Part shown: piece by piece, positions 11,304 to 22,482 of the stretch | How positions within the stretch are numbered: position 1 is the first letter of the stretch | Layout of the letters: each line of letters begins with the position of its first letter | Assembly: GCA_008704415.1 (NCBI GenBank) | Contig: VXIS01000085.1 | Location: 1 to 64,000, forward strand | Direction: 5' to 3' | Length of the DNA stretch: 64,000 nt | Source: Sphaerosporella brunnea | Lineage: Eukaryota; Ascomycota; Pezizomycetes; Pezizales; Pyronemataceae | The notes under the pieces: generated by a model | Database searches by the model: none | Seen by the model: the letters and a program-made list of their open reading frames with translations, nothing else | What the model was told of the DNA's origin: nothing | Position numbers and translations under genes: made by a program

Positions 11304-14300
11304 TTACGCGGCGATGACAGCCTCGAGGGCGGCCTTCACATCGACCCTCAGACCATCAACCTGCACGTTCAATCCCAGCGCAACAACGGCATCCACCACG
11401 ATCTCGCTGATAACGACCGACAGCTCGATGCGAGAGGGGCGGTTCCTGCTGAAGCGGCCCTTGCGGATGGCGTTCTTGACCAGCACCGCAAGCTTCGCCG
11501 AGAGCTCCGCATCCAGGTGCAGCTCGGCGTGCACGTTGACGTTGGCCTGCAGCCAGGCTGCGAGCTCGTCGACAACGGCCCCGAGCGCAACGTTGACGTC
11601 GACGTCGAGCCCGGCGAACAGCTGCGTCATCCCGCGGAAGCCGACGAGCGCGCTGACAAGGTCGTGCTTGAAGAGGGTGACGTCGGCAGAGACGTCGACG
11701 TCGAGACCAAGGCCGTGGAGAGCGACCTCGATGTCCGCCGACAGCAGGGCGGCAACGTCGGCCTGGATGCCGATCGAGAGGCCGGCAGCCTTGACCGCTG
11801 CGACGATCTCGGCAACGCGGGATCCGTGCCCGTGGGAGAGGTCAACGTCGATGTTGGCGTTGATGGCGGCGGCAAGAGCCGAGGGGTCGGTGGAGGAGAG
11901 GAGGCCCTTGAGGGAGAGGGTGGCGGCGATGGTGCTCGAGAGAGTGTGCACAACCTCCGAAGACTTGCTGCCGAAGAGGTCGACGAAGACGTGGGCGTCC
12001 AGCGACACGGCCGAAAGTTTGGCCGAGAAGTCAACCTCGACATCAAGGCCCTTGGAGTCGTCCTCGTCGTCAGAATCCTCAGCGTCGGAGTCCTCGTCAT
12101 CAGAGTCGTCGCCCTTGCGGTTGCCGGCCTTGATGAGGGAGGAAGAGCCGGTGGGGGAGGAAGGAAGAGCGCTGAGAGCATTGTCCTTTCCAGCACCGAC
12201 AACAACGCCCAACTGCACGAGCACAAACTGGATCGTGGCATCGACATCCAGAGACACGCCCGCGACCAGAATCTTGGTGAGAAGGACTTGGATTTCCGCA
12301 ACAAGCTCGACGGTGATTTTAAGGCCGGCGGCCTGGACCTTCGCAGCGATACCCGTGGCAATGGCGTCAGCATCAGGCTGTGCCTTGTCACCGAGGTTCA
12401 ACGCGATGAAGGCCGGCAATGCGAGGATCCCCTCCTGGAGAGACTTGGGGAAGTCGGACGCAGAAATGGCCTTGTCGTTAGGGCCCGGAATGTAGGCAGG
12501 GACGAAGGAAGGAATGGCGACAGACACATCAACAGACACGCATTCCCAGCATGTCAGAGGACGAACGTCAAGCAAATCCAGCCAGATGTATGACGCTACC
12601 AACACATTCGCCTTCACGGCCAGGGCGAGAACCTTTGGTGAGAGTGATCTCAATCTCGGCAACTGAGATCGACGGTGATGGCAATGCCGGCGACCATGCG
12701 ATCTTCGCAGCAAGAGCTTGACGATTTCCTCAGCATCAGAGTGGCCCCATTTTGGTTTCCGAGCTCCAGCGAGATGAAGCAGGGAGCCAAGAGATTCCGC
12801 TGAGCAAGGCGACCTGAGAAGTCGCCTGGGAAATAGGGGCGCCGGTAGGCACAAATCGAGGCGCGGGACGGCGGCAGTGGATCGCACCAACAGTAGACGC
12901 CCAGCTGGACAGGATGGACCCTCCCAGAGACGGCGACGTTGACGTCCAACTGCAACACAGAGGACGCAGGAGCTTGAGGAGCAAGCCTGAATGTGAACCG
13001 CAAGGATCGAGAGAGAGATGGTGATACCCGATGCTGCGATATCTAATAGCGACAATGAGCGCGTTGACCAAGCGCTGAGCCTGAGGAGTGAGCATTAGCT
13101 TAAGCCAAGGTTGAGGGCCTTGAAGCGGGGAGTCCGAGGATCCGTCAGCAGGGACTGGAGAAGTACTGCGCAGCTGCCCGGGAAACTGCGAGCAACCAGA
13201 GGAGACATCGGCGGGGTAGCGAACCACCATGTGCACACGCGAGACCTAGGACAAGAATGAAGTCGACAGCTCACATGTCGACATCCAACTATGATGCCAG
13301 GGATGAGGAACAGGCCGAGCAAGCGCCCTCAATGTGGGCGGCAAGCTCGACTGATGATAGCGATACAGCGGCCTGCGAGCACTTCACAGAAAGGCAGCGT
13401 TGACAAGCTCACTGGGCTTGAGCGTCCGCGGGGGGTGGGGGCCTGGCAGTTGCTGCCAAGCGCTTGAGGCAACAAAAGCGCGAAGTCCAAGGAGCTCCCT
13501 CAAGGAGAGACCTGGCAGAAGTCGGCCTGCGAAACTGGAGCACAGAGAGGAATGGCGGCGCAGGCATCGCGGCTCCTACCAACAGCTATCACCCAGCTGG
13601 AGAAGGATCGACTGCAGCGACGACATTGACATCCAACTTGATGCCAGGGACCAGGATGGACTGTTGGCGAGAAGATCTTCAATGTGAGGCAGCAAGCTCG
13701 ACGAGAAATGATGATGCCGGCGGCTTGGATCGCTTCACTGAAAGGAGGTTGACAACGGGCCTCGGCCTGAGGAGTCGGCGTTGTCGCCAAGGTTGAGGGC
13801 GACAAAGCGGGAAGTCCAAGGATTCCCTCAAGTAGAGACTTGAAGAGAAGCCGCTAGCCTGCAGAGACCGGGCGCCGGAAGGCCACACCAGATGACACAA
13901 CGAGAGGGGTGAGCAGGTGTGTGAGCCGCCACCATGGACACACCCAACCGCAACACAGCCACAAATCGACCACAGCGTTGCGTCCACTTAACACCCAGGC
14001 CCATAGAGTGGAGACAAGTCCTCATCTCGCAACAAGCTCGACGGTGATGGAAAGACAGATGCCTGGATTTTGGCCGACAACAGCTTGACAATGGACTCAG
14101 CATCGCCTGCTTAGCGTCGTTTCCGGCATTGATGGCCTGGAAATGTGAGTCCGAGGATTCCGCTCAGAAGAGACTGGAGAAGTCGGCCTGTCCCAGGGCC
14201 TTGTCATTGGGGCCAGGGATGTAAGCGGGAATGCTCTTCACTCCATCGACAACGACACCCAAGTACAAAAGCACAAACTCCACGGTGGCATCGACTTCCA

Positions 14301-14777
14301 GCTTCACGTCCAGGCTGAGGATCTGGTGATGAGGTTCTCAATCTCACCAACAATGCTGACAGTGAGGGGCACACCGGCAGCCGGAGCTTCTGGCCCAAGC
14401 TGACGACAATGGACTGGGCTGGGCCTCTGGCATCGAGAGCAGGTCGAGGGAAATGAATGAGGCAGGCCGAGAATCCCAGTGAGAAGAGACTTGCCAAAGT
14501 CGGCCGGTGCCAGTCCCTGTGTTGGGCCTGTGGGCACAACGAGGGGCGTGGGCACAATGAGGAATCCAGCGGCTTTCGAGAAACCGGGTACTGTGCTGGG
14601 GCGGAGGGGGCTTGGAGGGCCGTGCTGGGAGCATTCCTGCGGTCATTGTTAGCAGTCAGGCTATACAGACTTTTGAAGAGCTGCCCATACTGTGAGTCGT
14701 CTCCGTAGCTGCGTAGCTGGCCTCGACACGCCAGGGAACGCTGGCAAGAGCCAGAAAAGCATAACGTTGGTCTTCAT
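11304..14777 (-). pseudogene. Seven-repeat secreted protein gene, frame-shattered copy (left arm)
   Basis: Counterpart of 30105-33487. From the stop at 11304-11306 to about 12535 the sequence matches the right arm, so the C-terminal domain, the acidic linker and repeat 7 read normally. From about 12540 to the ATG at 14775-14777 dense small insertions, deletions and substitutions destroy the frame, and this tract is net about 89 bp longer than the right-arm equivalent. The damage coincides with the tandem-repeat half of the gene, where short reads cannot be placed uniquely; that points to uncorrected raw-read sequence more than to biological decay. Confidence 0.75.
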
Positions 14778-15195
14778 GTTTGGAGAATCGAAAGAGATTG
14801 AGCGAGTGAAAAGATTAGGGTATTAGGTAGTCTGTAGTAGCGAGTGACTGGGAGGGGGGAGGAGTATCAAACGAGGACTACTGCTGCTGAGTGTTGAGGA
14901 TGTGTGATATCTCCTTCTCCGGTGGTGGGGGGGGGCATTTCGAGCATTATATACTCCTCAAGGGCTCCATCACCACATCTAAAGCTGTGATTCCAGACCA
15001 TTCAGCTTGGTGCACGGAGCTAGCTAGAGGCCCAAAAAGCTCGAAGACTGTAGGGGTTCGAGTTCCCCCTTCCAAAAGCTATGTCCCGCCGGTCGGATGA
15101 GAAGACAGAAAATAAAACAAAAATGGAATGATGCAAAAACCGGTCGTTCGCGATCGGTGAGTTTCACGGTCCCCGTCTCTCCCCGTCAAATATCA

Positions 15196-15420
15196 TCAAG
15201 AAGCCGCAGCGGGGGGGCGTTGATAGGCGTTAAGGATGTTGTCGGTTAGGACCTGGGCGGCGATCATTGCCTTAACGAGACGGTTAAGCCGACCGAAGCG
15301 ACCCGCGCCACACCTCATAAGGCTGGGGTTGTGCACGGGCTTCTTCCTCCTCTTCGTTTCTGTTTTAAATGAAATCCCATGCAGTGGCTTTGCTTGAAAC
15401 TCGAGATATGGCAATGGCAT
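15196..15420 (-). CDS. Small basic ORF, 74 aa (left arm)
   Basis: Mirror copy of 29460-29684 with the same frame. Confidence 0.38.
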   Translation of the reverse strand: MPLPYLEFQAKPLHGISFKTETKRRKKPVHNPSLMRCGAGRFGRLNRLVKAMIAAQVLTDNILNAYQRPPAAAS

Positions 15421-16889
15421 GGCATGGCTTTCTTGATCTTGTGGAGAGTTGCGGCAGGTCTGGTTGAGGTTACTTGGTTGTTGATGGACAAGTGTTAACT
15501 TTGAGGTCGTGCTTGAAGGTGGGGTCTCTAACTACTTGGTAGCTGAGGCCTTTGCGCTAAGGAGCTCCTGCATCCGTTCGCCGGGTCTTAGCGAAACGCC
15601 CGCCCGACGGTAGGTTCGAGCTGTTTTTTTTTCTTTTTTTTTCTCTCTCTCTCTCGCGGGCGTGCGCTGTGCGCATGCGGTTGCGTTTTACATATGTACA
15701 TCAAGAAAAAAGGAAAAAGGAAAAAAATGTTTGAGATATTGTGTCTGAGTCTGAGACAGTCACCCGTTATCTGTGGGTTTCTTCTCGGGAGTTGATGATG
15801 AGCCTGCCAGCAGGTACCGCGCCCCTTTTGCTGGGCGGTGATTGTGGCGGAAGGCTCGAGAGAGAGAGTGAGAGAGAGAGAGAGATCAGAGTGGCAAGTT
15901 CCCTCAACGTGCTGCCAATCCTAAAGTAGCCAAAGCCTCTCCCGTGTCATGAGAAAGCTAAGTATCGCGTCCCACGGATCTAGCCTTCTAACCGGCAAAG
16001 ACAGGTATGCTATGGTCGCTCACACCATCGCAAAAAAACAAAAAAAAACAAATTGTCATTGCACCCGTCGGGGCGTTAACGTTGCCGTCGCCACAACGCA
16101 ACGGCGCCGGCAAGTCCCCTTGGATGCGTGATCTCCTGTCTGTCTACCGGCTGGGACGGTTCCGACGGCACAGACCCACTGTAAGGGGGGGGGGTGTTTA
16201 TGCTAGCCCCATAGCATCTTGTGAGGATAGTTGGATTGGACGACGACGCACGGGGGGGCTGTAGGCTTGATACGGAATGAAGTTGCGCCGCGCGTGGGTT
16301 GTTGTTTTCTTGATGAAAAACGAGTGCTGTTTCATGATTGGTTTGTTTTGGTGAAGCAATTTTAGAGAGTTATTTTTATTGCGTCCAGAATAGTGATCGT
16401 GAGATCATGGCAAAGCACCCTAGGCCTTGGCTTGCATGAACAGTTCAAACCCCCATACTAAGGCTCGCGACTGGCGAGGAAGACTAAATCGCACCGTATT
16501 TGGGGTTTGGATGGATTCGAAGTCCGGACTCGGTTTGCCGTGATCGATGTAGGGACGATAGCATGCATGTGCCTAAAAGCATCACCCTTGTAATATCCCC
16601 GTCAAATGGCGAGGAATCAAGTGGAAGCACGGGTAGCGACAATTTTGAATGGCATCTGGAGAGTCCGGATCCACAGGGGAAAAGCTTTAAGCGTGCGAGT
16701 GCGAGATTGTGAGTCGAGTGATATTCTATGCTGCTGATGCGCTTGCACAACTCCTCAGTAGGATTGTATGTTTTTGTTTGCTTCTTATTAAAGCCTATAT
16801 CCCTCTCATTAATGCCTCTGCTCCTCAAATACATTATTTCCCTTTGCAGAAATCTTTTGCACCCCGACGAAACGTTGACCCAGCTTTCA

Positions 16890-16957
16890 GGTTCCCAGTG
16901 GCCATGCATTCGGAACCCGAGTGGCCATGCATTCGGAACCCAACTGGCCATGCATAT
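16890..16957. repeat. Three tandem 22-23 bp units (left arm)
   Basis: Three head-to-tail copies of a unit reading approximately GGAACCCGAGTGGCCATGCA plus two or three bases, each containing the palindrome TGCATGGCCA or its complement. The mirror is at 27902-27969. No gene is evident. Confidence 0.75.
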
Positions 16958-17168
16958 GTCTCGGAGAGGAGGAGCTCAAAGGCAGAAACTACCTCCAGAC
17001 GGTACCGCAATGCTGATCACTCTTCATGATCGACTTCGCGAGACGCAGCATGCGGTGGTCGATCACGGCTCGCTACCGGATTTTGGGATGCAGGGGTCTG
17101 TGCCACATCAATATATCGTGATCTATCCGGAGCGTTGGATACACGTTTTTTTTTCCCACAGAATGTAG

Positions 17169-17527
17169 TCGCGCGGCCGAGCGCCAAGCTCACAAAATTC
17201 TGATTGGCTGCGGCAACGTCATAAGCAACGAAGCGAAACAAAATAATGATTCCGTGATGGGAATGCTTTGTTGCACTTTCTGTAACTAGAAACAAAGTCC
17301 AGTGGGAGTGCGGCAGAAGGGTGGTTGTGAATATCATTGTGCGGCCATGCGGGCCCATGTAACGTGGCGGGAGTGGCGGCGTTTCTTCATCTGTGGTTAC
17401 GCAGTTATAGGCGAAGCCAAGGAGAACTCTAATGGCTCAATATCGAATTTATTCTTCTTCGCCGCTTTTTGCATCGCTGCAGCCAATTACTCGTAGAATT
17501 TTGTGAGCTTGGCGCTCGACCGCGCGA
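17169..17527. mobile_element. 359-bp MITE (left arm)
   Basis: Terminal inverted repeats of about 42-49 bp: the left end TCGCGCGGCCGAGCGCCAAG continues into GCTCACAAAATTCT, and the right end is its reverse complement with one base change and a short insertion before ATTGGCTGC. It has no transposase and no clear target-site duplication. The long, highly similar ends suggest fairly recent mobilisation. Confidence 0.78.
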
Positions 17528-20425
17528 GTGTGTGTTGGTGGATGTTAGTTTTACGTAAATTTGTTGCCATAGATAGCCAACGTTCTAGATCGAGTTGGGT
17601 TTCAGCCGAGTTTGTCTCGTGAGTCTGAGCCAGCTACATACAGCCAAGATGACGCGTATCGTACAGTGCGCCAAAGTGGGGACTTTCAACTTTGACCCAT
17701 ATTGACCCGCAATCTCGTCCCAGGAGCACCGGTCTCAAAAGCTTCGTGACTGGATTTTTCCACATAACCCCTAAAAGGAACTTGTATGCATGCAAACGGC
17801 AATGTTTGTAGTCTGGAGCATCATGGATGATCACGTCCTCCCGCCACAAATGGTTCGCGCACCTGCAGCGTCCAAAGCCGGACTTTCTGGCGTAAGAGCG
17901 GATTCGGGGTTCTCTCCGGTGCAGGAGCTTTTGCCCCGAGCTGGGGCTGGATTCTCTGCGGCATGATTATGAGAGACAGGTTTTGGGTCTCAAGTACTGC
18001 TTTGGCCTCCCCCCGTGCTCCTATCCGCCTTCGGCTACCCAAGCACCCTCGGCCCCCTCGCGCACACGTACATCCTTCGACAGTCAAGATCCCTTAGCAA
18101 ATATTATGAAACATCCGGATATGGTTTGTCGAAGAATTTATACCTTCTGGCGGCCAAGCTGTGCCACACGGTCTACAATATCTTCCTTCTCCCAACTCCG
18201 ATATCTGGTACAAGCATATGCTCGTGCGTGGAAGCTACTGCCCTTCGGGGAATTAAAACTAATAACGCCCTGTCTTACGTCCCGTCCCATTATGAAAGAT
18301 CACTCCAATCCGAAATCACGGACCGAGTGATCGCTGATATGTCGCTCACGGATTTTCCAACTGGGAGTTCTCTTGGTTTTTAAGAGCCATTGTCCAAGCC
18401 ACCCTAGCAAGAAGGCTCGGGAAGGTGTCCTACTCAGAAATGTGTCTGCCTAACGAAAAAGACATCGAGCTGAGCGACAGCGCCAGCGCAGGATGAGGTG
18501 GACCATGCTCCACAACAGAAAAAAAATCCCATCAAAACATTTTTTTGCCACGAGGAGGACTGTACGTACTGTAAATGAGGAAGCCATGGAGCGTGGCTGA
18601 GGAACAGCATCCAAAAGGGATGTGGTGAGCCATATTGGGGAAGGGTGGAAGTCACCGATCCAGGAACGAGCTTAGCATACTCCGCGCCACCAAGTCGATA
18701 ATCGCACAATCAATTGGGTTGCTGGTGAAGTTGCGCCACCAAACATCACTCTAATTGCCTTAATTATAACCCTTTGATTATACGCAGAATAGCCTCCCCC
18801 CCCGGAGCTAAAAATAGTAGATTACTCCTGTTCCGCGTAACAACCGGTGACCCGTATGCGGAATTTCAATCAAATACTCGTGATCGAACCTCGAGCTTTA
18901 CGTCGCCCAATGTCCACACAAACTCAATAATTCTACTGTCGCAGGCTTTGAGGATGGTGCGTCACCGGTCGCCGGAGGGTCTTCGTACGTGACTATGCAT
19001 TCTGTTTGTCACGGTCACCGGGGTGTGTTCCTTCAACAAATATCTCACAAAACAAGGTTACCGCTGCGAAAAAGCAACCGCTCCCACCAAGCAATCTCCT
19101 TTCCCTTCCAAGATTAAAGGCAGTAGTAGTTCTGGCCCTTTACTCTCTCGCTGTCCAGCCAGAGAAGCGATGAAAAACAGATGTGAAAAACAAGGTTTTT
19201 CAAAGCAAATTCAAAGATTATGAACTACACGAACGAGTTATTGTGAAACCCGAGCTGGCCAACCGTGCTATGCTCATTACTTAAGAACCCATCGGGCCCT
19301 GAGGTTGATAAGCACGAAGACAGCAAGCTTGATCACACCCACCACCGTCAACACACCGGATCGCGTCAACCACAGTCTCAACTCCGTATCCTACCCGAAC
19401 AGTCCGTGTTTCCGATGGCAATACACCGATGAGGATGAAAGAAGGATGAAGTGTTGTTGGGTGGGGGGTGTTGTTGTTGGATGAGAACGAAGGGAGGAAG
19501 GAGGGGGGAGGGAAGGGCGGTGTTTATCGTGTGGGGTAGGTTCAGGGCCAAAATTACCTGCTGGCGCTCGGTGGCCCTGGTATTTCTGAAAGCACTCTCA
19601 AAAGATGCTCCCGCTGCGACGGAAGAGACCTCAGCACAACCAGCCTATCAGGCCTGATCGCCACGTGGTAAAGTTGTGATTCCTACCGCTGTCACGTTGG
19701 TCTGGGGCCCTGGAATATAATGCCTTCCATCTTGCTGAAGATCAAGCACACTGCACTACTTGTGGCAGGCCAAGCTTCCCAGAACATCCTCAACCATTCA
19801 TGGCGTTGTTTCCCCAGACAGTGCACTATGTGGATCAGAGGTCTGACTTGCTTGGAATGGTTCTCGCTGGCGTACAACCTAGCCAAATGGAGTGTCCCAG
19901 AGAGCCTGGTGATATCAAGAGTTGTGGCCTGAAATGTGTCTCGTAGCAATGGGGATCATAGGCCATCTTGCAGTGCGCGATCGGGTCCCCGTCAATCACG
20001 TTGCATTGATCTCCTGGCTGCCGGCAGAGGGATAGCTCCTTGGGTAACACTGAAGGTTGTCGCAGGACCTTGGAGTACCGGGGAGCTGCGTCGCATGGGA
20101 TGTAACGCTGGTCGTGCAAGACAAGAACGTTGGAAAGGTGCGTCGACTCTTGCATAGCGACCGCTATCGCGCGTATCTGATCCTGTTAGAAGCGTTAGCA
20201 GGATGTTCTGTGACTGCGGAACTCATAGCGGCAGGGTGTAGTGTAGAGGGGTCAGGTCCGTGTTGGCATCTCGAGGTGGAGGAAGGGAGTCACTATGTCG
20301 ATGGGGGTTTGAATGTTGACTTGTCGGATGGATGAATGCGATCATAGTGGGAGGACCGAGTGCCGCAAAGGGTTCGGGTAGCTTCACGTCTTTACCATCA
20401 ACATCCGGATCGTATTGTTAGACCT

Positions 20426-20505
20426 AGTCGCTCGTGGCGCAGTTGGTAAGGCCTTGCTAACTGCGTCAGTCCTGAACGTGGAGGGTTCGATTCTCACATC
20501 GGCTG
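20426..20505 (+). tRNA. tRNA-like sequence with A and B boxes (left arm)
   Basis: TGGCGCAGTTGG fits the RNA polymerase III A box, and GGTTCGATTCT fits the B box 42 bases later. The ends AGTCG and CGGCT can pair as an acceptor stem with one G-T pair, and GAGGG/CTCAC gives a T stem with one mismatch. The anticodon arm cannot be folded convincingly, and the D stem is weak, so this is probably a degenerate tRNA or tRNA-derived element; the isotype is not assigned. Confidence 0.3.
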
Positions 20506-22367
20506 GCTGCTGACGGTGAAGTTGAAATACATCCTTCCCTAGGTTACAAGCCCTAGCTAGGCTTGGGAGATATACCTACCTGAGGTCAAAGCCGAGCCAG
20601 CGGAGACCGCGACGGTAGTTATATCTTTTGCTGCCATGATGTTCCTTTTTCATCACCATGATGGTTCATCAGCTATTGAAGACTTGCTTACCATCACCTC
20701 TCTAAGGACAGTATATTGCTGATGGCTCCACAACCGACAGCAAATCCTCATCCAAGACAAGCCATCCGATTCGAAGAACCAGCCACAGGCCGTGACAACG
20801 TCGTGCCGACCGAATGACCTCTCACTGTGCTTCACAGCAGTTGGGGAGGACGATTCAACTCCTGATCAAGCTCTACTAACACCCGCAAACCGACCGCATC
20901 CCTATCTTGACCAGATCCCCCTCACGCTTTACATTAAAGAAGCAACGCGACATGGTGATGCTTTGACTAGTATCATGCAGGATCACTCGATACTGCACTT
21001 TTTCGGCGGCCGATTCACGACACAAAAAGCATTGACTAAGCTAAGCTGCTGACAACCACTAACGATTTGTCGTGGAAATGGAAACTGCAACGGGATCCCA
21101 ACACGCGCCGCATCTCAATTGCCAACTAAACCACTACTACCGTGACCTTCTCCTTCCTCCTCCGCCTCCTCCTCCTCTTTGTGCCTGCGGGTGCTAAGTA
21201 GCGGCTGCCGGCGCGGTCCGCCTACAAGGCTTGCTGTATGACGACAGCGGATTTGGGGCGGTTCTTAAAACAAACTGGTATCGCCACAAGAAAGTGGTTG
21301 TTGAGGGAGACGAGAACCTAGACGAAATGGATGGGGAAGAGTGGAAGACGAACAGGAAGAGCATGCGGAGAGAGAGGCTGGGGAAGTGGTGGAGGATTAG
21401 AGGCAAACTCCTAAGGGAGAACCTGCGCGCGCGCTTGGGGCACCGATGGACTATTTAAGCATTCAACGCTTCTGAGCATCAAGCATACTTCCCTTAGGAG
21501 GCAAGGGGTGCGGGGAGGAGAGATTGTTCCCTTTGTTTCTTTCTTTTCTTTGCTACAGCCGACAGGCCGCATGCCGCATGGATAAATCAATAGTCTGTGG
21601 TGGATCGACGAGATAGTTTGGAAAAGCGTGGCGAAATAGACTTGATTGTATAAAGTCGTTCAATGGTCGGCCAGCGTGAATCGAATCAAAAGATACACAT
21701 TGAGGCCGTGTGGCCTCTGGCGTTTTCTTTGGATGGCCCGTCATGAGCTCGAGGCTGCATTTTCGTCTCACTATCACTCGGCATGCACTCGTACCGTGGC
21801 ATCTCCAACTGATGATCATCAGATCCTGCACATCGATCCCAACCACTTCCTCATCGGCACATCCTCGCTCCCGGAAGTGGCGGGCCGTCTCTCCACCCCT
21901 TCACAAATCAGCCAGAACCTGCCAATCCTCAGGTCTAGAACCTCATACTGCCACTCCCAACGACTCTCACTCCTCAGTTACGCACCTACACTCGGAAATT
22001 AAATAGTGTTTGCCAGCCAGTGGAGCGGGTGTGGAAGTGATCCTTTGGAGCTGGTGCAGAAATACGAAGGGCTCCAGCGTCGACGGACATTGACTGAGCC
22101 GTCATCCTCCTCCCCCTTCGCATCTCGAATCATCCCTGGACACGGTTACTTCCTGGCCCCCACAACCAGGTGGATGTCGGACGATCTATCTACCCACAAA
22201 AAGTCTCTAGGCTACTATATTTCAACTCCGAAAATACACCATTTGGTACCACCCAGAAGCTTCTTTCCTAATACACCACTTACTTAGCAACAGCCTTCGC
22301 AACAAGAGGTCACTGGCCACATGTTACTCATCATGTGTGTTGCCACCGCTTCGGAAAACACATGGTC

Positions 22368-22481
22368 TCCCCCCCTCATGTTGGGCTTGAGTGGAGGTGC
22401 GAGGTGGGCACTCCGTCTGCGAATCCCTGGGAAATGGCTATTGTACAGCAACCTCCCTTCATGATGTGTTAGAAGGGAGAT
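22368..22481. other. Palindrome centre (114-bp asymmetric spacer)
   Basis: The two arms stop matching after the pair 22367/22482. The 114 bases between are not self-complementary overall, but contain a perfect 7-bp hairpin: TCCCTTC at 22454-22460 and GAAGGGA at 22472-22478 with an 11-nt loop. There is no ORF. In a single strand the arms would fold back with this segment as the loop. Confidence 0.9.
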
Positions 22482-22482
22482 G

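Larger units (their letters stand above)
1..22367 (+). repeat. Left arm of giant inverted repeat
   Basis: This arm is the reverse complement of 22482-45589. Paired positions sum to 45590 at the outer end, about 44791 in the middle and 44849 at the inner end, because the right arm is net longer. Stretches such as 342-1715, 8948-12495 and 19692-22367 match the other arm essentially base for base. Other tracts carry many 1-3 bp indels, and two segments of about 404 and 432 bp are missing here. Base 1 still pairs with base 45589, so the window edge hides whether the arm continues to the left. Confidence 0.97.

Noticed and set aside
11079..12593. 504-aa plus-strand ORF in the left arm
   Set aside because: It is the antisense shadow of the repeat-protein gene; it begins in an A-rich run (poly-Lys) and its composition is the complement of the GC-rich repeats.
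15010..15085. tRNA at the foot of the repeat-gene promoter
   Set aside because: GGGGTTCGAGTTCCCC looks like a T arm and TGGTGCACGG like an A box, but the acceptor strands do not pair.
22368..22481. CRISPR-like or origin structure at the centre
   Set aside because: Only one short hairpin, no repeated spacers and no A/T-rich origin signature.
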